From contig NZ_JBDOHS010000004.1 in assembly GCF_039832105.1 (NCBI RefSeq), positions 142,319 to 206,318 on the forward strand: a stretch of 64,000 bases of DNA, written 5' to 3'. How positions within the stretch are numbered: position 1 is the first letter of the stretch; each line of letters starts with the position of its first letter. Positions 25,936-35,816 of this stretch are shown piece after piece. The notes under the pieces were generated by a model that searched no databases, was not told the DNA's origin, and saw nothing but the letters and a program-made list of their open reading frames with translations. The translations under genes were made by a program, and so were the position numbers. Origin of the DNA: Dorea_A sp016295505. GTDB taxonomy: Bacteria; Bacillota; Clostridia; Lachnospirales; Lachnospiraceae.

Positions 25936-26268
25936 TTACACCTCCTCGAATGTTAAATCAATATATTCTGCATAGTTCTCATCATCAACCATCTGCTCCA
26001 GTCCCAGAACCATTGTTTTCAAAAGAAGCTGTGTAGCATCAGACACTTCCCCGCCGATGTAACAGGAAATCATCCCATCTTTCTCATCAGAACTGAGTGA
26101 AATATCGTCATCCGTAAACTGATCAATCGCATTGATCGTATTGATGACAAGAATTGATGCTGCTGCACAGACGATGTCATGTCCTGCATCATCATATCCC
26201 GCATGCCCTTTTGTCTGAAAACCTGTATATTCGTTCTGAGCGTTTTGATAAATGGTTACATGAATCAT
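25936..26268 (-). CDS. prp: Ribosomal-processing cysteine protease Prp
   Basis: 110 aa. Catalytic His22 (KGHAGYDDAG) and Cys34 (DIVCAAAS) are both present. Prp cleaves the N-terminal extension of L27, encoded immediately downstream; without this the 50S subunit is defective. The rplU-prp-rpmA order is conserved in Firmicutes. Confidence 0.95.
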   Translation of the reverse strand: MIHVTIYQNAQNEYTGFQTKGHAGYDDAGHDIVCAAASILVINTINAIDQFTDDDISLSSDEKDGMISCYIGGEVSDATQLLLKTMVLGLEQMVDDENYAEYIDLTFEEV

Positions 26269-26283
26269 GGATGTTCTCCAATA

Positions 26284-26592
26284 TTAAGCGTTGATTTTTT
26301 CAATCTTTACTGCAGTATACTGCTGTCTGTGACCATTTTTCTTATGGTATCCAGTTTTTCTCTTATACTTGTAAACGATAACTTTTCTTGCTTTACCGTT
26401 CTCAACTACAGAAGCTTCAACTGTTGCACCTTCAACAGTAGGATTACCAATCTTTAATCCATTGTCACTTACTGCAAGCACCTGGTCAAATGTATAAGTC
26501 TCTCCGGCTTCTACACCAAGCTTCTCTACTTTAATGATATCGCCTTCTGCTACTTTGTACTGTTTACCACCTGTTGCTATAATTGCGTACAT
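26284..26592 (-). CDS. rplU: 50S ribosomal protein L21
   Basis: 102 aa from the ATG at 26592 (GGAGGTGCCAT upstream). MYAIIATGGKQYKVAEGD at the N-terminus and YKRKTGYHKKNGHRQ near the C-terminus are diagnostic. It binds 23S rRNA. First gene of the rplU-prp-rpmA operon. Confidence 0.97.
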   Translation of the reverse strand: MYAIIATGGKQYKVAEGDIIKVEKLGVEAGETYTFDQVLAVSDNGLKIGNPTVEGATVEASVVENGKARKVIVYKYKRKTGYHKKNGHRQQYTAVKIEKINA

Positions 26593-26599
26593 ATGGCAC

Positions 26600-26690
26600 C
26601 TCCTATTATCATTACTCGCCAACTACGGTGTCCGACCTGTAACAGGGCAGAACTTAAACCTCATTGTGCGGCACACTATTGCATGATATC
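26600..26690 (-). ncRNA. Possible L21 autoregulatory leader
   Basis: The transcript upstream of rplU contains GGTCGGACACCGTAGTTGGC, CCTGTTACAGG as a small hairpin and the GCACAATGAGG stretch. Firmicutes often carry a structured ribosomal leader here (L21 leader family). I judge by position and the small hairpin; the covariance model was not run. Confidence 0.4.
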
Positions 26691-26721
26691 ATATGATTTC
26701 ATAAAAATCAAGTGTTCTGCA

Positions 26722-27615
26722 TCAATTATTTTCAATATTTTTTTCAGAATTCACCTGAAGAAGAATCAACGCAGCTATCACACATACGATTCCTGCAAGA
26801 TTCAGAAAATCCAGACGTTCATGGAAGAAAATCACTCCAAACAGACTGGCAGCCACAACCTCAAAGGATGCTATAATTGATGCTCTGCTGCTCTCCATAT
26901 AGCGAAGCCCCAGAGAATACAACACATATGGCATGGCCAGTGTAATCACACTTCCGACTATAACAATCGGCATCTCTTTTATATGTTCTGCTATGATACA
27001 GAACGTATCTCCGGGATCACTGATCAGAAACGTACCTGAAGCTGCAAAAATAAAGGTATATACCGTCACAGTCATTGATTCATATCTGCCAACCAAAAAT
27101 TTTCCGATAATACTGTAAAGCGCATATGCCAGACCGGTACATAATCCCAGAAAAAGTGTAAGAACAGGCTTTTCTCCCAGGTTTGCTCCTGACAACCCAA
27201 CCACCAGAATACATCCCGTAAATGCAAGAAGAAGTGCAGCTACTTTCCGAAGTGTCAACGTCTCCCTGAAAAGGACTACTGATAAAACCAATACAAAAAA
27301 CGGTGCAGTATACAACAAAACAACAGCAACCGACAATGATGCCATCTGTACCGTGGCCGCATATGCAAGATTGTTAACAAACAGGCTTCCAAATCCGGTA
27401 CCCAGGAACCATTTCAGATCATTCTTTTCGATATGAAACTTTTGTCTGTCCGTAATCAACAGATACAGGACAAGAACCAGTGCAGCAGAACAGATTCGTA
27501 CCGCTGCTGTCTGACGGGTACTGAATCCGAGCGATGCCACATATCTTGTCACAATTCCCATGGATCCCCACAGAACGGAAGCCGATAATACAAACAAAGG
27601 AGCCACTCTCTTCAT
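26722..27615 (-). CDS. EamA/DMT-family transporter
   Basis: 297 aa, ten predicted membrane helices in two EamA repeats; first repeat begins LFVLSASVLWGSMGIVTRYV and the second LFLGLCTGLAYALYSIIGKF. Such proteins export metabolites such as amino acids across the membrane; the substrate is unknown. Its start overlaps the stop of the amidohydrolase gene by one base, so they are co-translated. Confidence 0.9.
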   Translation of the reverse strand: MKRVAPLFVLSASVLWGSMGIVTRYVASLGFSTRQTAAVRICSAALVLVLYLLITDRQKFHIEKNDLKWFLGTGFGSLFVNNLAYAATVQMASLSVAVVLLYTAPFFVLVLSVVLFRETLTLRKVAALLLAFTGCILVVGLSGANLGEKPVLTLFLGLCTGLAYALYSIIGKFLVGRYESMTVTVYTFIFAASGTFLISDPGDTFCIIAEHIKEMPIVIVGSVITLAMPYVLYSLGLRYMESSRASIIASFEVVAASLFGVIFFHERLDFLNLAGIVCVIAALILLQVNSEKNIENN

Positions 27616-28415
27616 TATGATTCTCCTGACAGATTCAATAACTTACATGCATTCTTATAAAATATTTTATCTTTTTCTACGTCCGTAAGTGGCATCTCTG
27701 AAAGAATCTTAACAAATTCCTTTTGTCCTGCCCATGGAGAATCTGTTGCAAACAGGATTCTTTCAGCGCCATGGGAACGAACCATTCTCAGGAACTGTTC
27801 CTGTGACATTCTGTCAAGCACAACAGCCGTATCCAGATATACATCTTCACCGACCAGATAATTCTCCACATCATCCCACATTTCATTACCGCCCATATGT
27901 GCCAGAACCAGCTTTACAGGCTTCACTTCATCCAGTAACTCACGCGCCATCTTCGGGGTACAGTGAACATCCTCCGGACATTTTGGATCCACACCTGCAT
28001 GAACAACCACTGCAAGATCAAGCTCGGATGCATAACTGATGATCCTTTTATATTGGATGTCATTAAAATATCTGTCTTGATAGTCCGGATGAAGCTTAAT
28101 CCCTTTCATGCCCATGTCGCGGATCTCGCGAAGTGCTGTTTTATAGTCTGTACAGTCCGGATGAATTCCGCCGAATGATATAATCGGAGCATCCTGATAT
28201 TGTGCTGCGAAGCAGTTCACAGAAGACATCTGCGAGGCTTTTGTTACTGCCGGCAGTGCTACAGAGATATCGATTCCTGCCTCTTGCATGGAAGCCTTCA
28301 GTCCACCGTACATACCATTGGTACATGGAGTGGCCTGACATACTCCGCTGAGAAAATCAATTGTTTTTTCAGCAATCTTTTCCGGAAATATATGTGTATG
28401 GAAATCAATAATCAT
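27615..28415 (-). CDS. Amidohydrolase (PF04909 family)
   Basis: 266 aa. TIM-barrel metal-site residues: DFHTH at residues 3-7, GIKLHPDYQ, VVVHAG, LVLAHMGG and FATDSPW near the C-terminus. The PF04909 group includes decarboxylases and lactone hydrolases; the substrate is not predictable. Sits in a four-gene run (aspartate kinase, CBS, amidohydrolase, EamA) with overlaps of 1-4 bases. Confidence 0.88.
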   Translation of the reverse strand: MIIDFHTHIFPEKIAEKTIDFLSGVCQATPCTNGMYGGLKASMQEAGIDISVALPAVTKASQMSSVNCFAAQYQDAPIISFGGIHPDCTDYKTALREIRDMGMKGIKLHPDYQDRYFNDIQYKRIISYASELDLAVVVHAGVDPKCPEDVHCTPKMARELLDEVKPVKLVLAHMGGNEMWDDVENYLVGEDVYLDTAVVLDRMSQEQFLRMVRSHGAERILFATDSPWAGQKEFVKILSEMPLTDVEKDKIFYKNACKLLNLSGES

Positions 28416-28837
28416 ATTTCTCTTTCACTTTCTTTCTCTTTCATTTTGTCATAACAATATCCGATGATATCCCGTCGGGTAATAATGCCGATGAAATGTC
28501 CTCTGTCATCTACGACAGGCACATAATTCTGTTCCATAGCGCGTCCTATTAGATCTTCCATATTTGATTCAGCCGTCACGCACTGATAATCGACCCGACG
28601 TTCAATCTTCATGATACTAATCTCTTCTGCTTCTTTTATATTAAATAGATTCAATTTCTTTAATGACCACAGCAGATCACCTTCTGTGATCGACCCCACG
28701 TATTTGCCCTCTTTATTCAGAATCGGCACACTGGAATATTTGTGATATTCCATTATTTCCAACGCTTGTCTAAGTGTGTGATAGTCATATATGTAAGCAA
28801 GTTCACTTTTTGGCTTCAGGAAAAAAAGTATATTCAT
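28412..28837 (-). CDS. Tandem CBS-domain protein
   Basis: 141 aa; ATG at 28837 is preceded by GGGGAGG. Two CBS modules: YHKYSSVPILNKEGKYVGSI and NYVPVVDDRGHFIGIITRRD. CBS pairs bind adenine nucleotides and act as energy sensors. No catalytic domain is attached. Overlaps the amidohydrolase start by four bases (ATGA). Confidence 0.88.
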   Translation of the reverse strand: MNILFFLKPKSELAYIYDYHTLRQALEIMEYHKYSSVPILNKEGKYVGSITEGDLLWSLKKLNLFNIKEAEEISIMKIERRVDYQCVTAESNMEDLIGRAMEQNYVPVVDDRGHFIGIITRRDIIGYCYDKMKEKESEREI

Positions 28838-28868
28838 TACAAGACCTCCCCAAGTCTTCGTCATTTCA

Positions 28869-30209
28869 TTATATGATTGTTTTTACAAAGATGTCATAGA
28901 TTGCATTAATGGCTGCCGCAAAATCATGATTGCGGACACCGATGATAATATTCAGCTCACTGGAGCCCTGATCAATCATTTTTACATTCACATTGGCATG
29001 TGCCAGTGCAGAAAAGATTCTTCCGGATGTTCCGCGTGTTGCACGCATTCCTCTTCCTACGACTGCAATCAGTGCAAGATCCGATTCCAGTTCCAGAAAG
29101 TCCGGTTCAACTGCACGATGGATTCCTGCGATCACTTTCTGTTCTTTCTCTTCAAATTCATCCTGATGAACAAAGATCGTCATGGTGTCTATTCCGGACG
29201 GCATATGTTCAATAGAGATGTCATTTTGTTCAAACACTTCCAGTACTCGTTTACAGAACCCCACTTCTGAGTTCATCATCGCCTTTTCAACCGTAATAGA
29301 TGCAAAATCCTTCTTTCCTGCAACACCGGTAATTACAAATCTCGGTTTTCTGCAGGTGTCTTCCACAATTAAAGTTCCTTTATCTTCCGGCGAATTCGTA
29401 TTGCGGATATTGATCGGGATACCTTCCTTTCTTACCGGGAAGATTGCATCTTCATGAAGTACGGTTGCTCCCATATAGGAAAGCTCTCTGAGTTCCCTGT
29501 AGGTAATTACGTCAATTGGCTTTGGATTCTTAACAACCCTGGGGTCAGCGATCAGAAATCCGGAAACATCTGTCCAGTTTTCATACATGTCTGCATGCAC
29601 TGCTTTTGCAACAATGGAACCTGTAATGTCCGATCCGCCTCTGGAAAAAGTCTGTACTCTTCCATCCGGTCTGGATCCATAGAATCCCGGTATGACCGCA
29701 CGTTCTGTATGCTCAAGCCGTGCAGAGAGAATCTGATCGGTTTTTTCTGCATCAAAATTACCGTTTTCATCAAAAAATATTACATCCGCCGCATCAATAA
29801 ATTCATAGTCAAGATATGCTGCCATAATAATACCATTCAGGTATTCTCCTCTGGATGCAGCGTAATCCCTTCCTACTTTCCTGCTGAAATTTGTTCGGAT
29901 GATTTTGAATTCTTCGCTTAAGTCAAGTGACAGCCCAAGACCTTCAATGATACTGTTGTATCGCTCTTCAATATTATGGAACTGTTCAACAAAGCTTGTC
30001 TCACAATCTTCTGAATCATCTTCCAGAAGCGCCTGCCCATAGCAGCTATATAACATATCAGTAACTTTTGTATCATCTGGCGTACGCTTTCCGGGTGCGG
30101 AAGGAATGACATATCTTCTCGTCTCATCTTTTGAAATAATTCTGCCTACTTTTTTAAACTGCTCGGCACTCGCCAGCGAACTTCCACCAAATTTTACAAC
30201 TTTTTTCAT
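28869..30209 (-). CDS. Aspartate kinase
   Basis: 446 aa. N-terminal KFGGSSLAS motif, SRGGSDITG nucleotide-site stretch, and two C-terminal ACT domains (from about residue 300; GRGMRATRGTSGRIFSALA). It phosphorylates L-aspartate, the first step to lysine, threonine and methionine, and the ACT domains imply feedback control. The 70-base upstream gap is too short for a lysine riboswitch and shows none. Confidence 0.95.
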   Translation of the reverse strand: MKKVVKFGGSSLASAEQFKKVGRIISKDETRRYVIPSAPGKRTPDDTKVTDMLYSCYGQALLEDDSEDCETSFVEQFHNIEERYNSIIEGLGLSLDLSEEFKIIRTNFSRKVGRDYAASRGEYLNGIIMAAYLDYEFIDAADVIFFDENGNFDAEKTDQILSARLEHTERAVIPGFYGSRPDGRVQTFSRGGSDITGSIVAKAVHADMYENWTDVSGFLIADPRVVKNPKPIDVITYRELRELSYMGATVLHEDAIFPVRKEGIPINIRNTNSPEDKGTLIVEDTCRKPRFVITGVAGKKDFASITVEKAMMNSEVGFCKRVLEVFEQNDISIEHMPSGIDTMTIFVHQDEFEEKEQKVIAGIHRAVEPDFLELESDLALIAVVGRGMRATRGTSGRIFSALAHANVNVKMIDQGSSELNIIIGVRNHDFAAAINAIYDIFVKTII

Positions 30210-30279
30210 CTTCTTTCGTACTCCTTCAAAATACTTTTCTTTTTAACCTTTATTATATTACATCATTTTCTGGAGAACT

Positions 30280-30759
30280 TCAACGTATTACATCAGCAAA
30301 TTTTGCATTCGTTGCTTTTTGAAGATCCTGAGGCGATAAGGTAATCTGCATTCCGAGTTTCCCGCCGCTTACATGCATTTTCGTAAGTTCACATGCATTT
30401 TCCTGTATAACCGTAGGAAACTGCTTTTTCATACCAATCGCAGTACATCCGCCTCTGACATAACCTGTTACCCGGGTCAGATCTTTCAGATGCAGCATTT
30501 CCAGGGACTTTTCACCGACAACCCTGGCCGCCTTCTTAAAATCAATCTCTTCTTCGATCGGAATGACAAAGACATAGTATCCACCCGTTTTTCCTGTCGT
30601 CACCAGCGTTTTGTATACCAGTTCATGTGCATATCCCAGCTTATCAGCCACCTGGATCCCATCTGTAAATTCATCACATTCATACTCTTCATACGTATAA
30701 GGAATCTTCTGTCGATCCAGCATACGCATTGCATTCGTCTTTACTTCTTTTTTACTCAT
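30280..30759 (-). CDS. ybaK: YbaK/EbsC Cys-tRNA(Pro) deacylase
   Basis: 159 aa. The YbaK signatures VYKTLVTTG, the DFKKAARVVGEKSLEM lysine region, and GYVRGGCTAIGMKKQFPTVI are present. YbaK removes cysteine misattached to tRNA-Pro. A second member of this superfamily is at 56164. Gap to the TIGR03936 gene is 21 bases. Confidence 0.93.
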   Translation of the reverse strand: MSKKEVKTNAMRMLDRQKIPYTYEEYECDEFTDGIQVADKLGYAHELVYKTLVTTGKTGGYYVFVIPIEEEIDFKKAARVVGEKSLEMLHLKDLTRVTGYVRGGCTAIGMKKQFPTVIQENACELTKMHVSGGKLGMQITLSPQDLQKATNAKFADVIR

Positions 30760-30780
30760 ATAATATCAGCTCCTGTTTTA

Positions 30781-31536
30781 TCAGATCATATCCCATCCAA
30801 GATTCTCAAGCGAGATGTATGACTCTTCTTTCTGAAGATCTTTGTCATTTTTCGCATATACTTCCAGTCTGTGATAATGAAGCGGAACCAAAGAAGGATC
30901 CATTCCTATATAAGAAAGAAATGTTTCCATTACCAGATCTGGTTTCAGATTCTGTTCACTTCCGGTCGCGAGAAACAGATAGATGCTGTCACTTTCTTTT
31001 CCTTGCTCTCCCGGAAGAACTTCCATCCGAAAAATCATAGGCCTGATGTTCACTTCTTTTTCACTTCGCTTCGTCTTTTTTAGTACTGTAATCTCCGGCT
31101 GTTCCAGAAACGTCTGTATCCGTTCATTCCAGTCCGCAGGCAGAGGTCTGGTGATATCAGATGTTTTTACGGATTCCAGAAGTGTTACCCGGTAATCGGC
31201 AGCAGCGACAATCGTCATTCCACTTGCCTTTTTCTCTTCTGATATCTCACGAAAGCTTACAATCTCCATTCCTTCGACCATTACGTCATTCAGCTGTTTC
31301 AATGCTTTTTCAGATGTGATCGGTTCTTCCAATTCTATATCCAGATACTCTCCGTCACTGGTCACTCCTACACCAAGCGGCTGCGCAAAAGACATGATCA
31401 TATGCGGACTGTAACCGCCTGTATAGGCAATCGGGATCCCTGCTCTTCTTATCGCTTTCTGAAAATATCGCATCACATCAAGATGTCCGATAAACTTCAT
31501 AACTCCATATTTACGGAATTTAATTCTTGCCTTCAA
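30781..31536 (-). CDS. TIGR03936 radical SAM-associated protein (DUF2344)
   Basis: 251 aa. RIKFRKYGVMKFIGHLDVMR at the N-terminus and PHMIMSFAQPLGVGVTSDGEY are typical. Always encoded beside, or fused to, the TIGR03960 radical SAM protein; here they overlap by 17 bases. Function unknown. Confidence 0.92.
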   Translation of the reverse strand: MKARIKFRKYGVMKFIGHLDVMRYFQKAIRRAGIPIAYTGGYSPHMIMSFAQPLGVGVTSDGEYLDIELEEPITSEKALKQLNDVMVEGMEIVSFREISEEKKASGMTIVAAADYRVTLLESVKTSDITRPLPADWNERIQTFLEQPEITVLKKTKRSEKEVNIRPMIFRMEVLPGEQGKESDSIYLFLATGSEQNLKPDLVMETFLSYIGMDPSLVPLHYHRLEVYAKNDKDLQKEESYISLENLGWDMI

Positions 31537-33385
31537 TGCAGACCCCTCCTTTCCATTTTGCTACCCCGCATCCAGAACACTGCGTCCGGCAGTTCGGTGT
31601 CACCTCTGCACGCATTGCACGTTCCCATTCGCGCTGCAAAAACTTTTTTGTCACTCCGATATCAATGAAATCCCATGGGAATATTTCATCCATAGAACGT
31701 TCACGCTGGTTATAAAATGCAATATCAATGCCAGTATTCTCAAATGCCTGCATCCATTTTGCATTATCGAACTGGTCACTCCATGAGTCATAGAGACATC
31801 CCAGGCGATATGCCTCCTTAATCACTTCGGCTGTCTTTCGGTCTCCTCTGGCAAATACACCTTCCAGTACGGTAACCTCTGCATCATGCCAATGATATTT
31901 CAGGCTCTTGCGATTCAGCTGTTCATTAAATGCATGCTTAACAATAGCCGCCCGGGCAATGTATTCTTCATTGGTATACATTTTTGCCCATTGAAAAGGA
32001 GTAAAAGGCTTCGGAATAAAGAAAGAACTGCTGGCCGTAATCTGGCACTTGCCGTTTCTCTGATCCTTCGGAATCTCATAATACCTTCTGGCAATCTTAT
32101 CTGCCAGTTCCGGGATCGCCCGCATATCTTCCTCTGTCTCCGTAGGAAGTCCCAACATAAAGTATAATTTCACCTTGTTCCATCCACCTTCAAACGCTTG
32201 ACCTGCTCCTTCCAGAATATCCTCTTCTGTAAGTCCTTTATTAATTACATTACGCATTCGCTGGGAACCGGCCTCCGGAGCAAATGTAAGACTGCTTTTC
32301 CGGATGTCCTGTACCTGTCCCATGACATCCAGAGAAAATGCGTCAATTCGCAGGGACGGCAAGGAGATGTTAATTCCATCCTTTTTGAATTCATCGATCA
32401 AAAAAGTAACAAGTTCCTTAAGCTCACTGTAATCGCTTGTACTTAAGGAACTGAGCGATATCTCTTCATGTCCTGTATTCTTCAGCATCTTATAGGCATA
32501 TTCCTTCAGTACTTCGACATTTCTCTCTCTGGTCGGGCGATAGAGCATTCCCGCCTGACAGAATCGACAGCCACGGATACAGCCCCGCTGCACCTCCAGG
32601 ACTACCCTGTCCTGCGTCACTTTAATAAACGGCACAACCGGTTTTTCCGGATAGGTTGTATTCGTTACATCCATAACCACCTGTTTTTTAATGGACTCTC
32701 TGGCATGTGGGTTATTCGGTCTGAATGACTCAATCGTTCCATCTTCCTTATACGAAACATCATAAAATGAAGGAACATAGATTCCCTCTATTTCTGCCGC
32801 TTTTTCAAGGTAGTCTTTTCTGGAACCACCATTCTTTTTGTTTTCTTTATAGGCATCCAGGAGCTGGTCATAGACCGTCTCTCCCTCTCCAATATAAAAG
32901 AGATCGAAAAATTCTGCCAGTGGCTCAGGATTATAAGTACACGGTCCTCCTCCGATTACAATCGGATCCGACTCATCACGTTCGGAAGCCTCCAAAGGAA
33001 TCCCGCTCAGTTCCAGTACCTGCAGAATATTTGTGTAGCACATCTCGTACTGGATCGTAATTCCCAGAAAATCAAATTCTTTGATCGGATCCTGTGATTC
33101 CAGAGCAAACAGTGGAATATTCTCCTCTCTCATAATTTGATCCAGATCTGTCCATGGTGAATACACTCTTTCACACCACACATCCTCTCTTCGATTGAAC
33201 ATATCATAGAGAATCTGTATTCCCAGGTGCGACATTCCAATCTCGTACACATCCGGAAAACACATTGCAAAGCGGATGTCCACATCTTCTTTTGACTTCA
33301 TGACAGAATTCACCTCACCGCCGATATAGCGGGCAGGCTTCTCGATTTTCATTAATATATCGTCACTCAAAGCAAGTTTACGCAT
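31520..33385 (-). CDS. TIGR03960 B12-binding-type radical SAM protein
   Basis: 621 aa. N-terminal B12-binding-like domain (MCFPDVYEIGMSHLGIQILY), radical SAM domain with CIRGCRFCQAG (CxxxCxxC), and a C-terminal cysteine-rich tail (CRTQCSGCGVAKWKGGVC). Family function is unknown; the usual partner follows at once. In many Firmicutes a ribonuclease E/G gene comes next before rplU; here other genes occupy that place. Confidence 0.93.
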   Translation of the reverse strand: MRKLALSDDILMKIEKPARYIGGEVNSVMKSKEDVDIRFAMCFPDVYEIGMSHLGIQILYDMFNRREDVWCERVYSPWTDLDQIMREENIPLFALESQDPIKEFDFLGITIQYEMCYTNILQVLELSGIPLEASERDESDPIVIGGGPCTYNPEPLAEFFDLFYIGEGETVYDQLLDAYKENKKNGGSRKDYLEKAAEIEGIYVPSFYDVSYKEDGTIESFRPNNPHARESIKKQVVMDVTNTTYPEKPVVPFIKVTQDRVVLEVQRGCIRGCRFCQAGMLYRPTRERNVEVLKEYAYKMLKNTGHEEISLSSLSTSDYSELKELVTFLIDEFKKDGINISLPSLRIDAFSLDVMGQVQDIRKSSLTFAPEAGSQRMRNVINKGLTEEDILEGAGQAFEGGWNKVKLYFMLGLPTETEEDMRAIPELADKIARRYYEIPKDQRNGKCQITASSSFFIPKPFTPFQWAKMYTNEEYIARAAIVKHAFNEQLNRKSLKYHWHDAEVTVLEGVFARGDRKTAEVIKEAYRLGCLYDSWSDQFDNAKWMQAFENTGIDIAFYNQRERSMDEIFPWDFIDIGVTKKFLQREWERAMRAEVTPNCRTQCSGCGVAKWKGGVCIEGKN

Positions 33386-33465
33386 TCTTTTTAGACTCCT
33401 TCGTTATTTTTATACAATCATCAGAATATATCTTCTGCTCATTCACATTCTAAGTTTCTAACAAG

Positions 33466-34518
33466 TTGCTGTTCTTGTCAAGAACGTTTCACATCAGAAT
33501 TCCAGATAAAACAACTAAACACGATTCTTCCGGAGAGATCTGTGATCGATTTGCATTCGAAGACTCCCGGAATATTGCGATTGACCAGGCAAAGGGTACC
33601 TATCTTCAGTTTCTTGACAGCGACGACTGGATTACCCCCAATGCCACAGGACTTCTGGTGCAGTCTACACAGCAGTATCACTGTGACATGGTAATCTCTG
33701 ATTTTTATCGCGTGGTTGGAGATCGCGTATCGCATAAGGGAGATATCGAAGACGATTGCGTATTGACTCGTGAAGAATTTGCGGAACATATGATTGAAAA
33801 TCCTGCTGACTTCTACTATGGTGTACTCTGGAACAAATTATTTAAGCGTAGTATTATCGAGGAACACCATCTTCGCATGGATACCAGCATCAGCTGGTGT
33901 GAAGACTTTATGTTTAATCTCGAATATATCCGTCATGCAAATATATTTTATGCACTGCAGGTTCCAATCTATTATTATGTCAAAACGAAAGGCTCTCTTG
34001 CAAGCCAGGGAATGAGCATTTCAAAGACCATCAAGATGAAGCTGATGGTCTTTGAGTATTATAATAATTTTTATAAACATGTAATGAACGACGAAGTCTA
34101 TGAGAAAAACAAATTGTGGGTATACCGTTTTCTCATTGATGCTGCCGGTGACGGAGCAGTTCCGCCCGCAATTCTCCCCGGATCCAAGAAGCTTGGAGAA
34201 GAGCGCAATCAGATCTCGTCCGAAGCGATATCCAGTGAAGGTTTCCTGATGGATGAATACCGGAACCGTAAACTTCTGGATTATTACCTAGAACCAATTG
34301 CAATGAAAAATGACATGACATTAAATGAAGCACGGCTGCTTCTCTATCTGAATCAGCCTCATCACTGCACGACACGCCGTGAGCTGGCCGACTTTACCAA
34401 CATGAGCCAGCACACATTGTCCATGCTGCTTCAGAAGCTGTCTGCAAAAGGATTGCTGAAAGTAGAAACGATACGAAGCAAAAAGCAAATCAAGCAGAAT
34501 ATTCAGAAAATTCTGTAA
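33466..34518 (+). pseudogene. Glycosyltransferase (GT2)-winged-helix fusion, N-terminus decayed
   Basis: The frame contains the GT-A region with the DxD-type FLDSDDWI, NIAIDQAKG and the accepting domain (NKLFKRSIIEEHHLR), then a C-terminal winged helix (NEARLLLYLNQPHHC, then TNMSQHTLSMLLQKLSAKG) resembling MarR. The expected N-terminal strand with its VSVIIPVYN motif is missing, and about 15 residues between DSR and NIAI are deleted relative to typical GT2 proteins. The only start is a TTG without a binding site. I therefore call it a remnant; the rest of the frame is still open. Confidence 0.7.
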
Positions 34519-34526
34519 ATGGATCT

Positions 34527-35810
34527 CTAATCCTTATTGAATATTTCCTTGTCCAGAACTTTGTTCTGATGTGCAACAATCGTTGTACATACCGCATCAC
34601 CGGTGATATTGACTGCTGTTCTGGTCATGTCAAGAATACGGTCAATTCCCATGATCAGGCCGATCGCTTCTACCGGAAGGCCGACAGAATTAAACACCAT
34701 AGTCAGCGTTACAAGACCAACACTCGGAACACCCGCTGTTCCGATCGATGCCAGTGTTGCAGTACCGATTACCGTCAGATAATCTACCATATCCAGCTGG
34801 ATACCGAAGGCCTGTGCTGCAAATACAACCGCAACTCCCTGCATGATCGCAGTACCGTCCATATTGATCGTTGCTCCAAGAGGAATGGTAAAAGAAGATA
34901 TCTTCTTTGATACACCGATTTTCTTTGACAGTGTATCGATTGACATCGGAATCGTCGCGTTAGATGTTGCTGTGGAGAAGGCAAATGCCATTACAGGGAA
35001 AAACTTTTTAATGAATTTGAAAGGATTCAGTCCGGTAAATCCCTTAAGTAATGCCATGTATACAACGAAACACTGAATTGCCAGTGCGATCAGCACACCG
35101 ATCATATACTTTGCCAGCGGAACAAATGCACTGAATCCGATATTTGCAAATGTTCTTCCGATCAGACAGAATACACCAATCGGTGCAAGACTCATGACCA
35201 TCATCGTCATTTCCATCATGATATCATTAAACTGACTGAAGAAATTGGAGACAGTCTCCACACGATCTCCCAGTTTTGCAAGAATGATCCCGACAATCAG
35301 TGCAAATACAATGATCTGGAGCATACTTCCGCTTGCCAGTGAATTGATCGGATTATCCGGAATGATATTTAGAATCGTATCTGACAAAGAGGTGGCCTCC
35401 ATGGTCTGAACCTCTGCCGCATTGGACTTAATCGCACTCATATCAAGCCCGATTCCCGGGTTGATCAGATTACCGATCGACAATGCAACTGTAATTGCAA
35501 GTGCTGTCGTAAACAGATAAAAAATCAATGTTCTTACACCGACAGTCCCCAGCTTTTTTGTGTCTCCGATCGACATACTTCCACAGACCAGAGAACAGAA
35601 TACCAGCGGCACTACCAGCATCTTCATCAGACGGATGAATCCCTGACCGATGACATACATGATTCCTTCTACGATGATATCATTTTTCACATGACCATCC
35701 GGAACAAGATAACATAATACGATTCCAAATGCTGCTCCTGCAAGCAGAGCAATAAAGATCTTTGTTGTAAGACCTAATTTTTTCTTATCCTTTTTTAACG
35801 TTTTTTCCAT
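34527..35810 (-). CDS. Dicarboxylate/amino acid:cation symporter (DAACS)
   Basis: 427 aa membrane transporter of the GltP/DctA fold: GSMSIGDTKKLG, the serine-rich FSTATSNATIPMS hairpin, NMDGTAIMQGVAVVFAAQ, and the aspartate motif DRILDMTRTAVNITGD. It probably takes up glutamate, aspartate, serine or C4-dicarboxylates with Na+ or H+; the exact substrate is unclear. Starts 6 bases after the RmlD-like gene stop. Confidence 0.93.
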   Translation of the reverse strand: MEKTLKKDKKKLGLTTKIFIALLAGAAFGIVLCYLVPDGHVKNDIIVEGIMYVIGQGFIRLMKMLVVPLVFCSLVCGSMSIGDTKKLGTVGVRTLIFYLFTTALAITVALSIGNLINPGIGLDMSAIKSNAAEVQTMEATSLSDTILNIIPDNPINSLASGSMLQIIVFALIVGIILAKLGDRVETVSNFFSQFNDIMMEMTMMVMSLAPIGVFCLIGRTFANIGFSAFVPLAKYMIGVLIALAIQCFVVYMALLKGFTGLNPFKFIKKFFPVMAFAFSTATSNATIPMSIDTLSKKIGVSKKISSFTIPLGATINMDGTAIMQGVAVVFAAQAFGIQLDMVDYLTVIGTATLASIGTAGVPSVGLVTLTMVFNSVGLPVEAIGLIMGIDRILDMTRTAVNITGDAVCTTIVAHQNKVLDKEIFNKD

Positions 35811-35816
35811 ACACTG

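Noticed and set aside
30210..30279. Lysine riboswitch upstream of aspartate kinase
   Set aside because: The gap is 70 bases; too short and no conserved core seen.
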